In this document: in pieces, positions 1-5,498 of the stretch
Layout: each line of letters starts with the position of its first letter
Numbering within the stretch: position 1 is the first letter of the stretch
NCBI GenBank assembly: GCA_903868035.1
Contig: CAIPTQ010000159.1
Coordinates: forward strand, 1-8,330
DNA from: an uncultured Phycisphaerales bacterium
Lineage (GTDB): Bacteria > Planctomycetota > Phycisphaerae > WQYP01
Reading direction: 5' to 3'
DNA: 8,330 nt
Program-made: the position numbers and the translations under genes
The notes under the pieces: generated by a model
The model's database searches: none
What the model was told of the DNA's origin: nothing
Seen by the model: the letters and a program-made list of their open reading frames with translations, nothing else

Positions 1-28
1 CCAAAGGCGAATAAAACTGTCGAAATTA

Positions 29-77
29 GCCTCCCATGGCCGATATCCACAAATAAGGAGGCCCGTTGGCGGCCTCC
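29..77 (+). promoter_or_regulatory. Leader with two mutually exclusive hairpins
   Basis: GGAGGCC at 57-63 is perfectly complementary to GGCCTCC at 71-77 (7-bp stem, 7-nt loop). The same GGAGGC (57-62) is also complementary to GCCTCC at 29-34, so only one of the two stems can form at a time. The shared segment lies inside an AAGGAGG that looks like a strong ribosome binding site. Read on the minus strand, the right-hand stem is followed by TTATTTGT, so it could instead end transcription leftward. What it regulates, if anything, is inference; the next gene begins at 123. Confidence 0.35.
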
Positions 78-87
78 AATCACAACA

Positions 88-97
88 CCCCCCCCCC
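88..97 (+). repeat. Homopolymer run of ten C
   Basis: Ten consecutive C residues lie 25 bp before the chosen start codon of the following gene. Such runs are prone to slippage. It would shift the reading frame only if translation began at the TTG at 66, which I consider unlikely. It is therefore probably untranslated and may only alter leader spacing. Confidence 0.6.
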
Positions 98-111
98 ACA
101 CCTCTTTTCAT

Positions 112-115
112 GGAG
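112..115 (+). promoter_or_regulatory. Ribosome binding site deciding the start at 123
   Basis: GGAG lies 7 nt before the ATG at 123, which is standard spacing. The competing TTG at 66 has AAGGAGG only 4 nt away, and both are buried in a 7-bp hairpin. The ATG also begins directly with the well-ordered part of the protein, whereas the extra 19 residues from 66 include a Pro/His stretch encoded by a C-run. Confidence 0.6.
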
Positions 116-122
116 ACCACAC

Positions 123-788
123 ATGGCCCAAGACTATCTTCCCTCCCCCGATGGCGACTTCCTTCTTTGGGAACAGACCTTCCTCACCTACGCGTCGGCC
201 AACCTCGTGGCGCTGGGGCTGGTGGCGGGGGACCTCACCCCCATCGCGATCGCGCGGGATGCCTGGGAGGCGGCCTATATGGACAACGACGCCAAGCAGG
301 CCGCCGCGCGGGCCGCGCGACAGGCGAAGGATGACCAACGCGCGACGTTCGAGGCGGGTATCCGGGCGCTGGTGCGGCGGCTCCAGGCCAGCCCGGCGGT
401 CAGCGATACGGAACGCAAGGCGCTGGGCATCACCGTCCGCGACGGCACGCTGACCCCCGCCGCCGCCGCCGCGACCCGGCCCGTGGGCGTGGTCTCCACC
501 GCCCAGCGGCTGCGTCACGAAATCCGCTTCTTCGATGAGGCCACCCCCACCCGCAAGGCCAAGCCCGCGGGCGTGCTGGGCTGCGAAATCTGGGTCAAAG
601 TGGGCGGTGCCGCCCCCGCGGACGAACGCGAATGCGCGTTCCTGACCCTCGACACCGCCAGCCCCTACGTCGTCGAGTACACCGGCGCGGACGCCAACAA
701 GATCGCCTACTACATGCTCCGCTGGGCCACCCCCCGCGGCGACAAGGGGCCGTGGAGCGAAACTATCGCGGCGACCATCACGGGGTAG
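123..788 (+). CDS. Hypothetical protein with FN3-like C-terminus
   Basis: This is a 221-residue soluble protein with no signal peptide or membrane segment; its function is unknown. The N-terminal half is an Ala/Arg-rich, probably helical region with the pattern DAWEAAYMDNDAKQAAARAA, followed by a conserved-looking LVRRLQASPAVSDTERKALG. The C-terminal half (about residues 125-221) looks like a beta-sandwich: RLRHEIRFFDE, then a GCEIWVKVGG strand, and an ending YMLRWATPRGDKGPWSE that resembles the last strands of a fibronectin type III fold. From memory, proteins with this layout recur in environmental Planctomycetota, Verrucomicrobiota and Acidobacteriota as unnamed hypotheticals; I cannot check that here. 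It is the only plus-strand gene in the window and has no evident operon partner. G+C is high (40 of 60 bases in 241-300). That it is a real gene is nearly certain from its codon pattern and binding site; the FN3 assignment is moderate. Confidence 0.82.
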   Translation: MAQDYLPSPDGDFLLWEQTFLTYASANLVALGLVAGDLTPIAIARDAWEAAYMDNDAKQAAARAARQAKDDQRATFEAGIRALVRRLQASPAVSDTERKALGITVRDGTLTPAAAAATRPVGVVSTAQRLRHEIRFFDEATPTRKAKPAGVLGCEIWVKVGGAAPADERECAFLTLDTASPYVVEYTGADANKIAYYMLRWATPRGDKGPWSETIAATITG

Positions 789-1040
789 CCCCCCCCGCCC
801 CCGGGCGGACGACCGTGGAATAACGTGGATGCTCGGGCGTTGGGAACGGTATAGCGCCGTGGCGAGTCGCGAGTCTGCATGTAGTTGTGTGCGTGCAGGT
901 GAGCATTCGCCACGGCGTTGTTCATGCGCGCCGTCGAATGCTGTAAAGGGGACCCGCCCGAAGGCCGGGGAGGCGAATCGGGCGGGTTGGGAGAAGGACA
1001 AATGGAAAAGTCGAGCCGCATTGTACGCGCTGGCAGTTCA
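789..1040. other. Non-coding spacer between convergent genes
   Basis: No convincing gene lies in these 252 bp between the ends of two convergent genes. A C/G-rich stretch with a CCGCCC/GGGCGG palindrome (795-808) follows the first stop codon, but it has no T-tract and is a poor terminator. The main content is the pair of hairpins listed separately at 903-987. A short palindrome (CTACGC, 2 nt, GCGTAG at 1041-1054) spans the stop codon of the minus-strand gene. Confidence 0.6.
903..987. other. Two tandem hairpins, candidate structured RNA
   Basis: Hairpin 1: GCATTCG (903-909) and ACGGC (912-916) pair with GCCGT (930-934) and CGAATGC (935-941). That gives a 12-bp stem with a 2-nt bulge and a 13-nt loop. 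Hairpin 2: ACCCGCCCGA (952-961) pairs perfectly with TCGGGCGGGT (978-987) around a 16-nt loop. Ten nucleotides separate them. On the minus strand hairpin 2 is followed by CCCCTTTACA, so it could serve as a weak terminator for the methyltransferase operon. The presence of two stems suggests a structured 3' UTR, a small RNA or a palindromic repeat. I recognise no known RNA family. Confidence 0.4.
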
Positions 1041-2096
1041 CTACGCACGCGTAGTCGGTCGCGGATGCGGTCCTTGCCCGATGGTGCCGACGATTCGATG
1101 GTAGAGCTTGGTTCGCAATTCCTCGGGCGTCTTCCACAAGACGTGATTGAGTTGCTGGGTATCGAAGTGCGCATTCTTAAAGTCGTCTTCACGGCAGGTA
1201 TGAATCACTGGAATTCCCAATCCGCGTGCGAATCCAGCCTCGAGGTATACGCCGTTGCGGTTGCCCGTAAAATCAGCGACGACGAAAGGCGCAAGGCGAA
1301 TGTCGCCCAGCACCTTATCCATAATCCAGTCATTGTGTTCTGCGAGGTCCACGCGAGTCGCGCGATAGCCGGCTTGCTCAACGGCCGGATGTATTGCCTT
1401 ATGGAATGCCTCGCTCATCTTCAACTTCTCCTCTTCTGTGCCGCCGAACCACATCGCGACGAATACGGGATTCTCCGGGGCGCTCGCGCCAGACGTCAAT
1501 TCTTCAAAACGCGCCCAACCATCCGCAGTCAGAGTAGAGTTTGAAGGTGAATGGCTTATGCCAAAATCGTCCCCATCCAACAAGCCGTAATGCTTAAGGG
1601 CGTCGATGTGGAACATTGCCTCTTCCTCTGTCACGGCGAAGAACATCGCCGTGTCCTTGGGATCCAGACCCATGCGATGCCCGCCTGTCGGCGATAGCCT
1701 CGCCAAGTTGCACAAAGTCCGATCGATACGCTCCGGCACTGTACGTGGCCAGCGCGTTAGCAATTCGTCCAGATCGATGGGCGCGAGGTCCGTTCGCTCC
1801 AGCGGGCCATATGGGGCCATGGCGTACTGGAGCCAGAACTTGGGCAAGGGACGGATGGCCTGCTCGCGCAGCAACGCAGAGAGATGAGCCGGGTTCCACT
1901 TGCTCCGTAAACGCGGGCTCTTTAGGTTCACATCGTCCATGTGTGTAACGACGAATTCACCACACGCTGAGCAATTGATACAAAACCCATCGTCACAATT
2001 CTCCTTGGTGTTCGCGAGTGGCACGGCCGATTTGACTTCATGCCTCGTGGCGTCACTTCGAAGACAAACCGGGCATACAGTATCGGTTGTTGTCAT
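1041..2096 (-). CDS. Zn-ribbon/winged-helix/deoxyribosyltransferase-like protein
   Basis: This 351-residue protein has three recognisable parts. Residues 8-48 hold paired cysteines, C8/C11 and C42/C45 (with C34 and C39 nearby), as in a zinc ribbon. Residues about 145-200 look like a winged-helix segment (AMFHIDALKHYGLL, then LTADGWARFEEL). Residues 209-340 form a Rossmann-like domain of the nucleoside 2-deoxyribosyltransferase/TIR-related kind: VFVAMWF, DLAEHND, FVVADFTG with D275, VYLEAGFARGLG with E286 in the place of the family's nucleophilic glutamate, then HFDTQQLNH (310-318). In related families this fold cleaves or exchanges N-glycosidic bonds of nucleosides or NAD; here substrate and activity are inferred. 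AAGGAG at 2103-2108, 6 nt before the ATG, supports the start. It lies 36 bp after the methyltransferase gene on the same strand with no terminator between, so they are probably co-transcribed. Parts are A+T-rich (26 G+C of 60 in 1921-1980). A sensor-effector role in defence is plausible but unproven. Confidence 0.8.
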   Translation of the reverse strand: MTTTDTVCPVCLRSDATRHEVKSAVPLANTKENCDDGFCINCSACGEFVVTHMDDVNLKSPRLRSKWNPAHLSALLREQAIRPLPKFWLQYAMAPYGPLERTDLAPIDLDELLTRWPRTVPERIDRTLCNLARLSPTGGHRMGLDPKDTAMFFAVTEEEAMFHIDALKHYGLLDGDDFGISHSPSNSTLTADGWARFEELTSGASAPENPVFVAMWFGGTEEEKLKMSEAFHKAIHPAVEQAGYRATRVDLAEHNDWIMDKVLGDIRLAPFVVADFTGNRNGVYLEAGFARGLGIPVIHTCREDDFKNAHFDTQQLNHVLWKTPEELRTKLYHRIVGTIGQGPHPRPTTRA

Positions 2097-2102
2097 GATT
2101 CA

Positions 2103-2108
2103 CTCCTT
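2103..2108 (-). promoter_or_regulatory. Ribosome binding site of the deoxyribosyltransferase-like gene
   Basis: On the minus strand AAGGAG lies 6 nt before the ATG at 2096, within the 36-bp gap after the methyltransferase stop. It indicates independent translation initiation of the second gene in the pair. Confidence 0.7.
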
Positions 2109-2132
2109 GGCGAGCGACGTCATTTCGTCGCC

Positions 2133-3611
2133 TTACATCTTCTGCACATGCTGCTCGTCCAGAATTTCCTGGACGGTGATGAGTTTGATGATGCGTCCGG
2201 TGCGTTTGTGGAAACGGGCGCATTCCTGTTCGGCGTCGGCGGAGTAGGAGAAGGCGACGAAGAAGCCGCGCTGCCGCCCGCCCTCGCCTTCGCGCTCCAT
2301 GACGGCTTCAAACTGGTCGATGAACGGACGGCCCACCTTTTCCATCTGCTTGGCCTGAATCGGGAACCAGTCTTCGGAGAACATCGCGCCGCCCTTCGTA
2401 TCCGGCTTGGTGCCCACGGGGAAGATGCGGCCGTCAATGCCCATATCGCCGACTTGGACGACGTTGGGCGTGCCGCCGAGGGCGATGACGGCCCAGTTCT
2501 CAAACTCAAACGGCGGGAGGGCCTTGAGTTTGGCAATGGTCCAAGGAAGATCGCGGACGACAAAGCCGCGGCCGGCGAGCCAGAGCTTTTCGTTCTCGGG
2601 GAGTTTGCACACATCGCGGAGGCGCTTGGCCATCACGCGGCAGGCGGTGGGCGAAATGTCGATGCCAATCCATTGGCGATTGAGATTATGCGCGGCAACG
2701 AGTGCCGTGCCGCAGCCGCAGAATGCGTCGAGAATGATGTCGTTGGGGCGGCTGCTAGTATTGAGGATGCGCTCAAGAAGCGGCAGAGGCTTCTGCGTGG
2801 GATAACCAAGTGCTTCTTTCGCCTGCGAGTTGATCGGGTTGATATCATCCCACACGCTGCCGATGGGAAGCCCTTTGGATTCGTCGAGGTAGCGCTTGTA
2901 GCGGGGCGTGCTTCCCTTGGGCGGGATGGCTACGCGTCCCTCAGCGATGAGTTGCTTCATCTTCTCTTCTTTGAACCGCCAATATCCTTTGACGCCCAAG
3001 ACCTCATAATACGGATTGCCTTTGCTCGCGCCTCCGGGGCCCGTAACGTTGTCCCACATGTAACGTCTGCCGTCCTCATCGACGTTGCGGTAGTGGGATT
3101 CGATGTAGCTGAGATCATGGGTAATGTACTGCTGGTTCCAGACACAGTTATCTGGGTCGCGAGCGTAGAAGAAGAGACTATCATGGATGCGACCGTAGTG
3201 CTTGCTGCCCTGCTTCGCATCGCCGTGACTGGTCGTACGTTTCCAGATAATCTCGTTGACGAAGTTGTTCTCGCCGAAGATCGTGTCGAGCATGCACTTT
3301 ACGTAATGCGAGGCGTGCCAGTCGCAGTGGTAGTAGAAGCTGCCGGTTTTCTTGAGCACGCGGTGGAGCGCCTGGCAGCGCGGGCGCATGTAGTCGATGT
3401 AGGCGCGGGTGGATTCGTGGCGGTCCTCAAAGGCCCGCTTCTCCTTGGTCTCACCCCAGAAGACTTCGTAATTGCGGTTGGAGTTAAATGGCGGGTCGAT
3501 GTAGATCAAATCTACGCACGCGGGCGGGAATTTGGCCAATTGCTCCAAGTTGTCGCAGCAGTAGATCAGGCGAGTGTCGACGAGCGCGGATGGTTTGGCG
3601 GTCTTTCTCAT
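2133..3611 (-). CDS. DNA methyltransferase fused to Mrr-like nuclease domain
   Basis: This 492-residue protein has the catalytic motif IDPPF (D39-F42) near the N-terminus and the S-adenosylmethionine motif DAFCGCGTA (295-303) towards the middle. That is the beta-class order of amino-group (N6-adenine or N4-cytosine) methyltransferases. Residues about 120-260 between them would be the target-recognition region. A second domain starts near residue 365: FENWAVIALGG, GMGIDGRIFP with D393, and FPIQAKQ with Q419-x-K421, followed by FIDQFEAV. This matches the D...QxK active site of Mrr-type PD-(D/E)xK endonucleases. The protein may therefore both methylate and cut DNA, acting as a one-polypeptide restriction-modification enzyme. 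The nuclease is C-terminal, whereas classical type IIG enzymes carry it N-terminally. It is the first gene of a two-gene unit with the deoxyribosyltransferase-like protein. No good binding site precedes the ATG; GATAAT at 3693-3698 (minus) could be a -10 box but lacks a matching -35. The methyltransferase call is firm and the nuclease call good; specificity is unknown. Confidence 0.9.
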   Translation of the reverse strand: MRKTAKPSALVDTRLIYCCDNLEQLAKFPPACVDLIYIDPPFNSNRNYEVFWGETKEKRAFEDRHESTRAYIDYMRPRCQALHRVLKKTGSFYYHCDWHASHYVKCMLDTIFGENNFVNEIIWKRTTSHGDAKQGSKHYGRIHDSLFFYARDPDNCVWNQQYITHDLSYIESHYRNVDEDGRRYMWDNVTGPGGASKGNPYYEVLGVKGYWRFKEEKMKQLIAEGRVAIPPKGSTPRYKRYLDESKGLPIGSVWDDINPINSQAKEALGYPTQKPLPLLERILNTSSRPNDIILDAFCGCGTALVAAHNLNRQWIGIDISPTACRVMAKRLRDVCKLPENEKLWLAGRGFVVRDLPWTIAKLKALPPFEFENWAVIALGGTPNVVQVGDMGIDGRIFPVGTKPDTKGGAMFSEDWFPIQAKQMEKVGRPFIDQFEAVMEREGEGGRQRGFFVAFSYSADAEQECARFHKRTGRIIKLITVQEILDEQHVQKM

Positions 3612-3643
3612 AGCCCGAAGGATACCGCAAGGGCGCTGAGGAG

Positions 3644-3678
3644 GGAAGGTGGGGCCTGGAAGATGGAAGTGGGAAGAC
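3644..3678 (+). repeat. Degenerate GGAAGNN heptamer array
   Basis: Five units fall in exact 7-bp register: GGAAGGT (3644), a degenerate GGGGCCT (3651), GGAAGAT (3658), GGAAGTG (3665) and GGAAGAC (3672). The period equals that of the separate array at 8071, although the unit sequence differs. It resembles the short tandem heptamers known from cyanobacteria (STRRs); membership in such a class is inferred. Confidence 0.5.
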
Positions 3679-3718
3679 CGACGCCTTTTCCAATTATCCC
3701 ACCTGTCGCCCGCGCAAC

Positions 3719-3732
3719 CCGGCTAAAGCCGG
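3719..3732. repeat. CCGGC-TAAA-GCCGG palindrome
   Basis: A perfect 5-bp stem (3719-3723 with 3728-3732) around a TAAA loop, inside ACCCGGCTAAAGCCGGTACT. From memory, palindromes of this form recur in intergenic DNA of several environmental phyla, so it may be a dispersed repeat. It lacks a following T-tract on either strand and is a poor terminator. Confidence 0.4.
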
Positions 3733-3770
3733 TACTCCAAACAGTCCCCCCATTTGGCACTTCCCGAGTT

Positions 3771-3953
3771 TCAAAGCACTTCCTTACCCGTGAGGCGGAG
3801 CGTGTTTTGGCGTGCGACCTTCATGACCAGATCGGCGTTGGCTTCCATCCAATGCTTCATTTGGGCGAGGTACTTGCCCTTGGTGGCGCCAGACCCGTGC
3901 CTCGCACGCCCCAAGAGTCGCCAAATCCGGAACTTATTCCGCGCCCGTCCCAA
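3771..3953 (-). CDS. Possible small gene or gene remnant
   Basis: This is an open frame of up to 60 residues from a TTG at 3953, or 29 residues from an ATG at 3860. Neither start has a convincing binding site. Its last about 35 codons read like real coding sequence: third positions are mostly G or C, and the peptide KGKYLAQMKHWMEANADLVM has a balanced, helical composition. I do not recognise the family. The frame is the same as that of the HtrA-like gene and follows its TGA stop by 33 bp. It could therefore be a last small operon gene, the stranded C-terminus of a deleted gene, or a chance opening. The upstream part (RNKFRIWRLLGRARHGSG) is basic and less gene-like. Confidence 0.3.
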   Translation of the reverse strand: MGRARNKFRIWRLLGRARHGSGATKGKYLAQMKHWMEANADLVMKVARQNTLRLTGKEVL

Positions 3954-3986
3954 AGCAATGAAAGATCGTCCCCCTCCCCGCGGCCC

Positions 3987-5486
3987 TCACTTATCCCGGC
4001 CCAGCGGCATTTTCAACGTCACTTGCTCGCCCTTCCGCACGACGATCAGCGGCACTTCCCCGGAGCGCGTGACCAGGTCCAACTGCAACTGGATCAGGCC
4101 CGGCAACACGGACCCATCGGCGGCGACCAGATCGGACATGGGCCGGTTGTCGATCTCCAGCAGGATATCCCCCACCTCCAGCCGGGCGCGTTCCGCCAGC
4201 GAGTCGTGAGTCAACGCGCTCACCTGCACCGCGCGGTGGTCGCCGATCACCTTGGTGTTCGCCTCCCAGGCCGCCCTGGCTTTTTCATACGCGGCCTTCA
4301 CCGCCGGCGACGCCCGCGGATTGGGCGCATCGCCCGGCGGCACCGGGGCGGTGAACGCGACGCCCAGGGCGCGCGGCTCGAGATCCTTGCCTTCCTTGAG
4401 AATGTAGGCGATGTCCCGCTGCATGCGGGTGGCGCTGAGGGCGAACCGCTCGCCGGCCCATCCGCCGCCGGTGGTGACCACCGCCGCCAGATGGCCTTCG
4501 AGGTCGAACATGAAGGCCCCGTAACGCTCGAAGCGCGGATTGGCCTGCTCGTCGGCGGGCAGCCGGTCCTCCGAGAACTGCTCGCCCAGGCGCGCCTGCA
4601 CGTGTACCGTGGGCACAAAACTCTGCCCCAGGGTCACCGGCAGCAGCATCTGCCCCTGGCGGAGCTGTTCCTTGGACCAGGCGGTCGGCGTCACATCCTT
4701 GAGATTGCCGATCTTGATGACCGTGTAGCCCGCATATAGATTGGCGCCGACGAACGTCGCTTCGCCGTGCGTGCCGTCGGGCAGAATGACCGCCATGGGT
4801 TTGGCCCCCGGCGCCTGCTGGGCTTCCTTGAAGACGCCGCCGAGAAGGAGCGCGTGTCCCTCGGCGTCGAGCACCGAGGCGAGCATCTCGCCCTGGAATC
4901 CGCCGGGATTGACCTGCACGCGGAGGGCCTGGCCGCGGAGGATCGCCGCCAGATTGTCATTGCCGGCTTTTTGCGCCTGATCGGCCTCATCGCGGAGGAA
5001 GTTGCGGACCTGGTTCGAGATTGAGTTGCCACCGCCCCGTCCCCCGAAATCGCCGCCAAATACACCCGACCCCCCGGGTCCACCACGGCCAAATCCGCCG
5101 CCACCACCGCCACCACCACCGCCACCACTAGGCCCACTGCCGCCGCCACCGGGACCGCCGCCGCCACCACCACCACCGGTCCCGCCGCCACCTGGGCCGC
5201 CGCCACCGCCACCGGGACCACCTGCGCCGCGGCGGCCGGATCGCCCCTGATCCAAATTGGCTTTATAGGCTTCAAACTTGTCGTTCAGTCCCAACTTTTG
5301 CACGATCGCCAGCGCGCTTTGCGCGACCGTAACGCGCACCACCGAGTGGCTCGCCTGTTGATAAATTTTCTGAAATTCCTTATCCAGCGCCGCCAGGGAT
5401 GACGGGGCCTGCTGCGCCTGGAGCATCCCCGCCGCCGCCAATACTCCCGCCGCCACTACGAAACTTAGTATGCGCTGCGCCCGCAC
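3987..5486 (-). CDS. Secreted HtrA-like pseudoprotease with PDZ domain and poly-Gly insert
   Basis: A 499-residue exported protein. Residues 1-24 are a signal peptide (hydrophobic ILSFVVAAGVLAAAGM, cleavage likely after LQA). Residues about 45-355 follow the trypsin-like HtrA/Deg fold: SHSVVRVTV at the start, MAVILPDGTHGEATFVGA, and FMFDLEGHLAAVV at the end. The active site seems gone. The His region reads DAEGHALLLGG in place of the family's ILTNxHVV. The Asp position reads AGYTVIKI rather than (T)DLAVLKI. The serine loop GNSGGP is replaced by ERYGA (320-324). Residues 372-497 form a PDZ domain (ALGVAF, AERARLEVGDILLEIDNRPM, then GEVPLIVVRKGE). Residues 82-153 are mostly glycine. It is probably a periplasmic binding or scaffold protein rather than a protease. 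It is third in the sigma/anti-sigma operon, 12 bp after the anti-sigma stop. Start: GTG at 5486 with GGAG 6 nt upstream; no ATG alternative exists before the preceding in-frame stop. Confidence 0.82.
   Translation of the reverse strand: MRAQRILSFVVAAGVLAAAGMLQAQQAPSSLAALDKEFQKIYQQASHSVVRVTVAQSALAIVQKLGLNDKFEAYKANLDQGRSGRRGAGGPGGGGGGPGGGGTGGGGGGGGPGGGGSGPSGGGGGGGGGGGFGRGGPGGSGVFGGDFGGRGGGNSISNQVRNFLRDEADQAQKAGNDNLAAILRGQALRVQVNPGGFQGEMLASVLDAEGHALLLGGVFKEAQQAPGAKPMAVILPDGTHGEATFVGANLYAGYTVIKIGNLKDVTPTAWSKEQLRQGQMLLPVTLGQSFVPTVHVQARLGEQFSEDRLPADEQANPRFERYGAFMFDLEGHLAAVVTTGGGWAGERFALSATRMQRDIAYILKEGKDLEPRALGVAFTAPVPPGDAPNPRASPAVKAAYEKARAAWEANTKVIGDHRAVQVSALTHDSLAERARLEVGDILLEIDNRPMSDLVAADGSVLPGLIQLQLDLVTRSGEVPLIVVRKGEQVTLKMPLGRDK
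5064..5222 (-). repeat. GGY trinucleotide expansion encoding poly-glycine
   Basis: On the minus strand this is a near-continuous run of GGC/GGT/GGG/GGA codons interrupted by Pro, Thr, Ser, Phe and Arg, encoding residues 89-141 of the HtrA-like protein. The longest unbroken glycine run is 11 residues (121-131). Synonymous codons are mixed, so it is not a pure recent microsatellite, but the repeat can still change length by slippage or unequal recombination without shifting the frame. Confidence 0.85.
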
Positions 5487-5498
5487 CCTGTTCTCCGC

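Larger units (their letters stand above)
3612..3770. other. Spacer upstream of methyltransferase, repeat-bearing
   Basis: No gene is visible. It holds a degenerate array of GGAAG-based heptamers (3644-3678), a possible minus-strand -10 hexamer GATAAT (3693-3698) about 80 bp before the methyltransferase start, and the palindrome CCGGCT-AAGCCGG region (3719-3732). The methyltransferase promoter should lie here, but no convincing -35/-10 pair is seen. Confidence 0.5.

Noticed and set aside
66..122. N-terminal extension of the hypothetical protein from a TTG
   Set aside because: The binding site is too close and locked in a hairpin, and the extension is encoded through a C10 run; the ATG at 123 has its own well-spaced site.
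108..1001. 297-codon open frame on the minus strand
   Set aside because: Antisense to the FN3-like gene and running through the hairpin region; Gly/Arg-rich without domain features.
1041..1054. CTACGC/GCGTAG palindrome at the end of the deoxyribosyltransferase-like gene
   Set aside because: The stem is too short and lacks a T-tract, so it is not supported as a terminator.
918..1544. Plus-strand frame with a purine-rich site near an internal ATG at about 1002
   Set aside because: It crosses the tandem hairpins and then lies antisense to the active-site half of the deoxyribosyltransferase-like gene.
2040..4739. 899-codon open frame on the plus strand
   Set aside because: It lies antisense to the methyltransferase and the HtrA-like gene, both clearly identified by motifs; its length comes from G+C-rich codon bias, and the peptide has no recognisable domain.
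5002..5250. Poly-proline frame on the plus strand
   Set aside because: It is only the complement of the glycine repeat in the HtrA-like gene.
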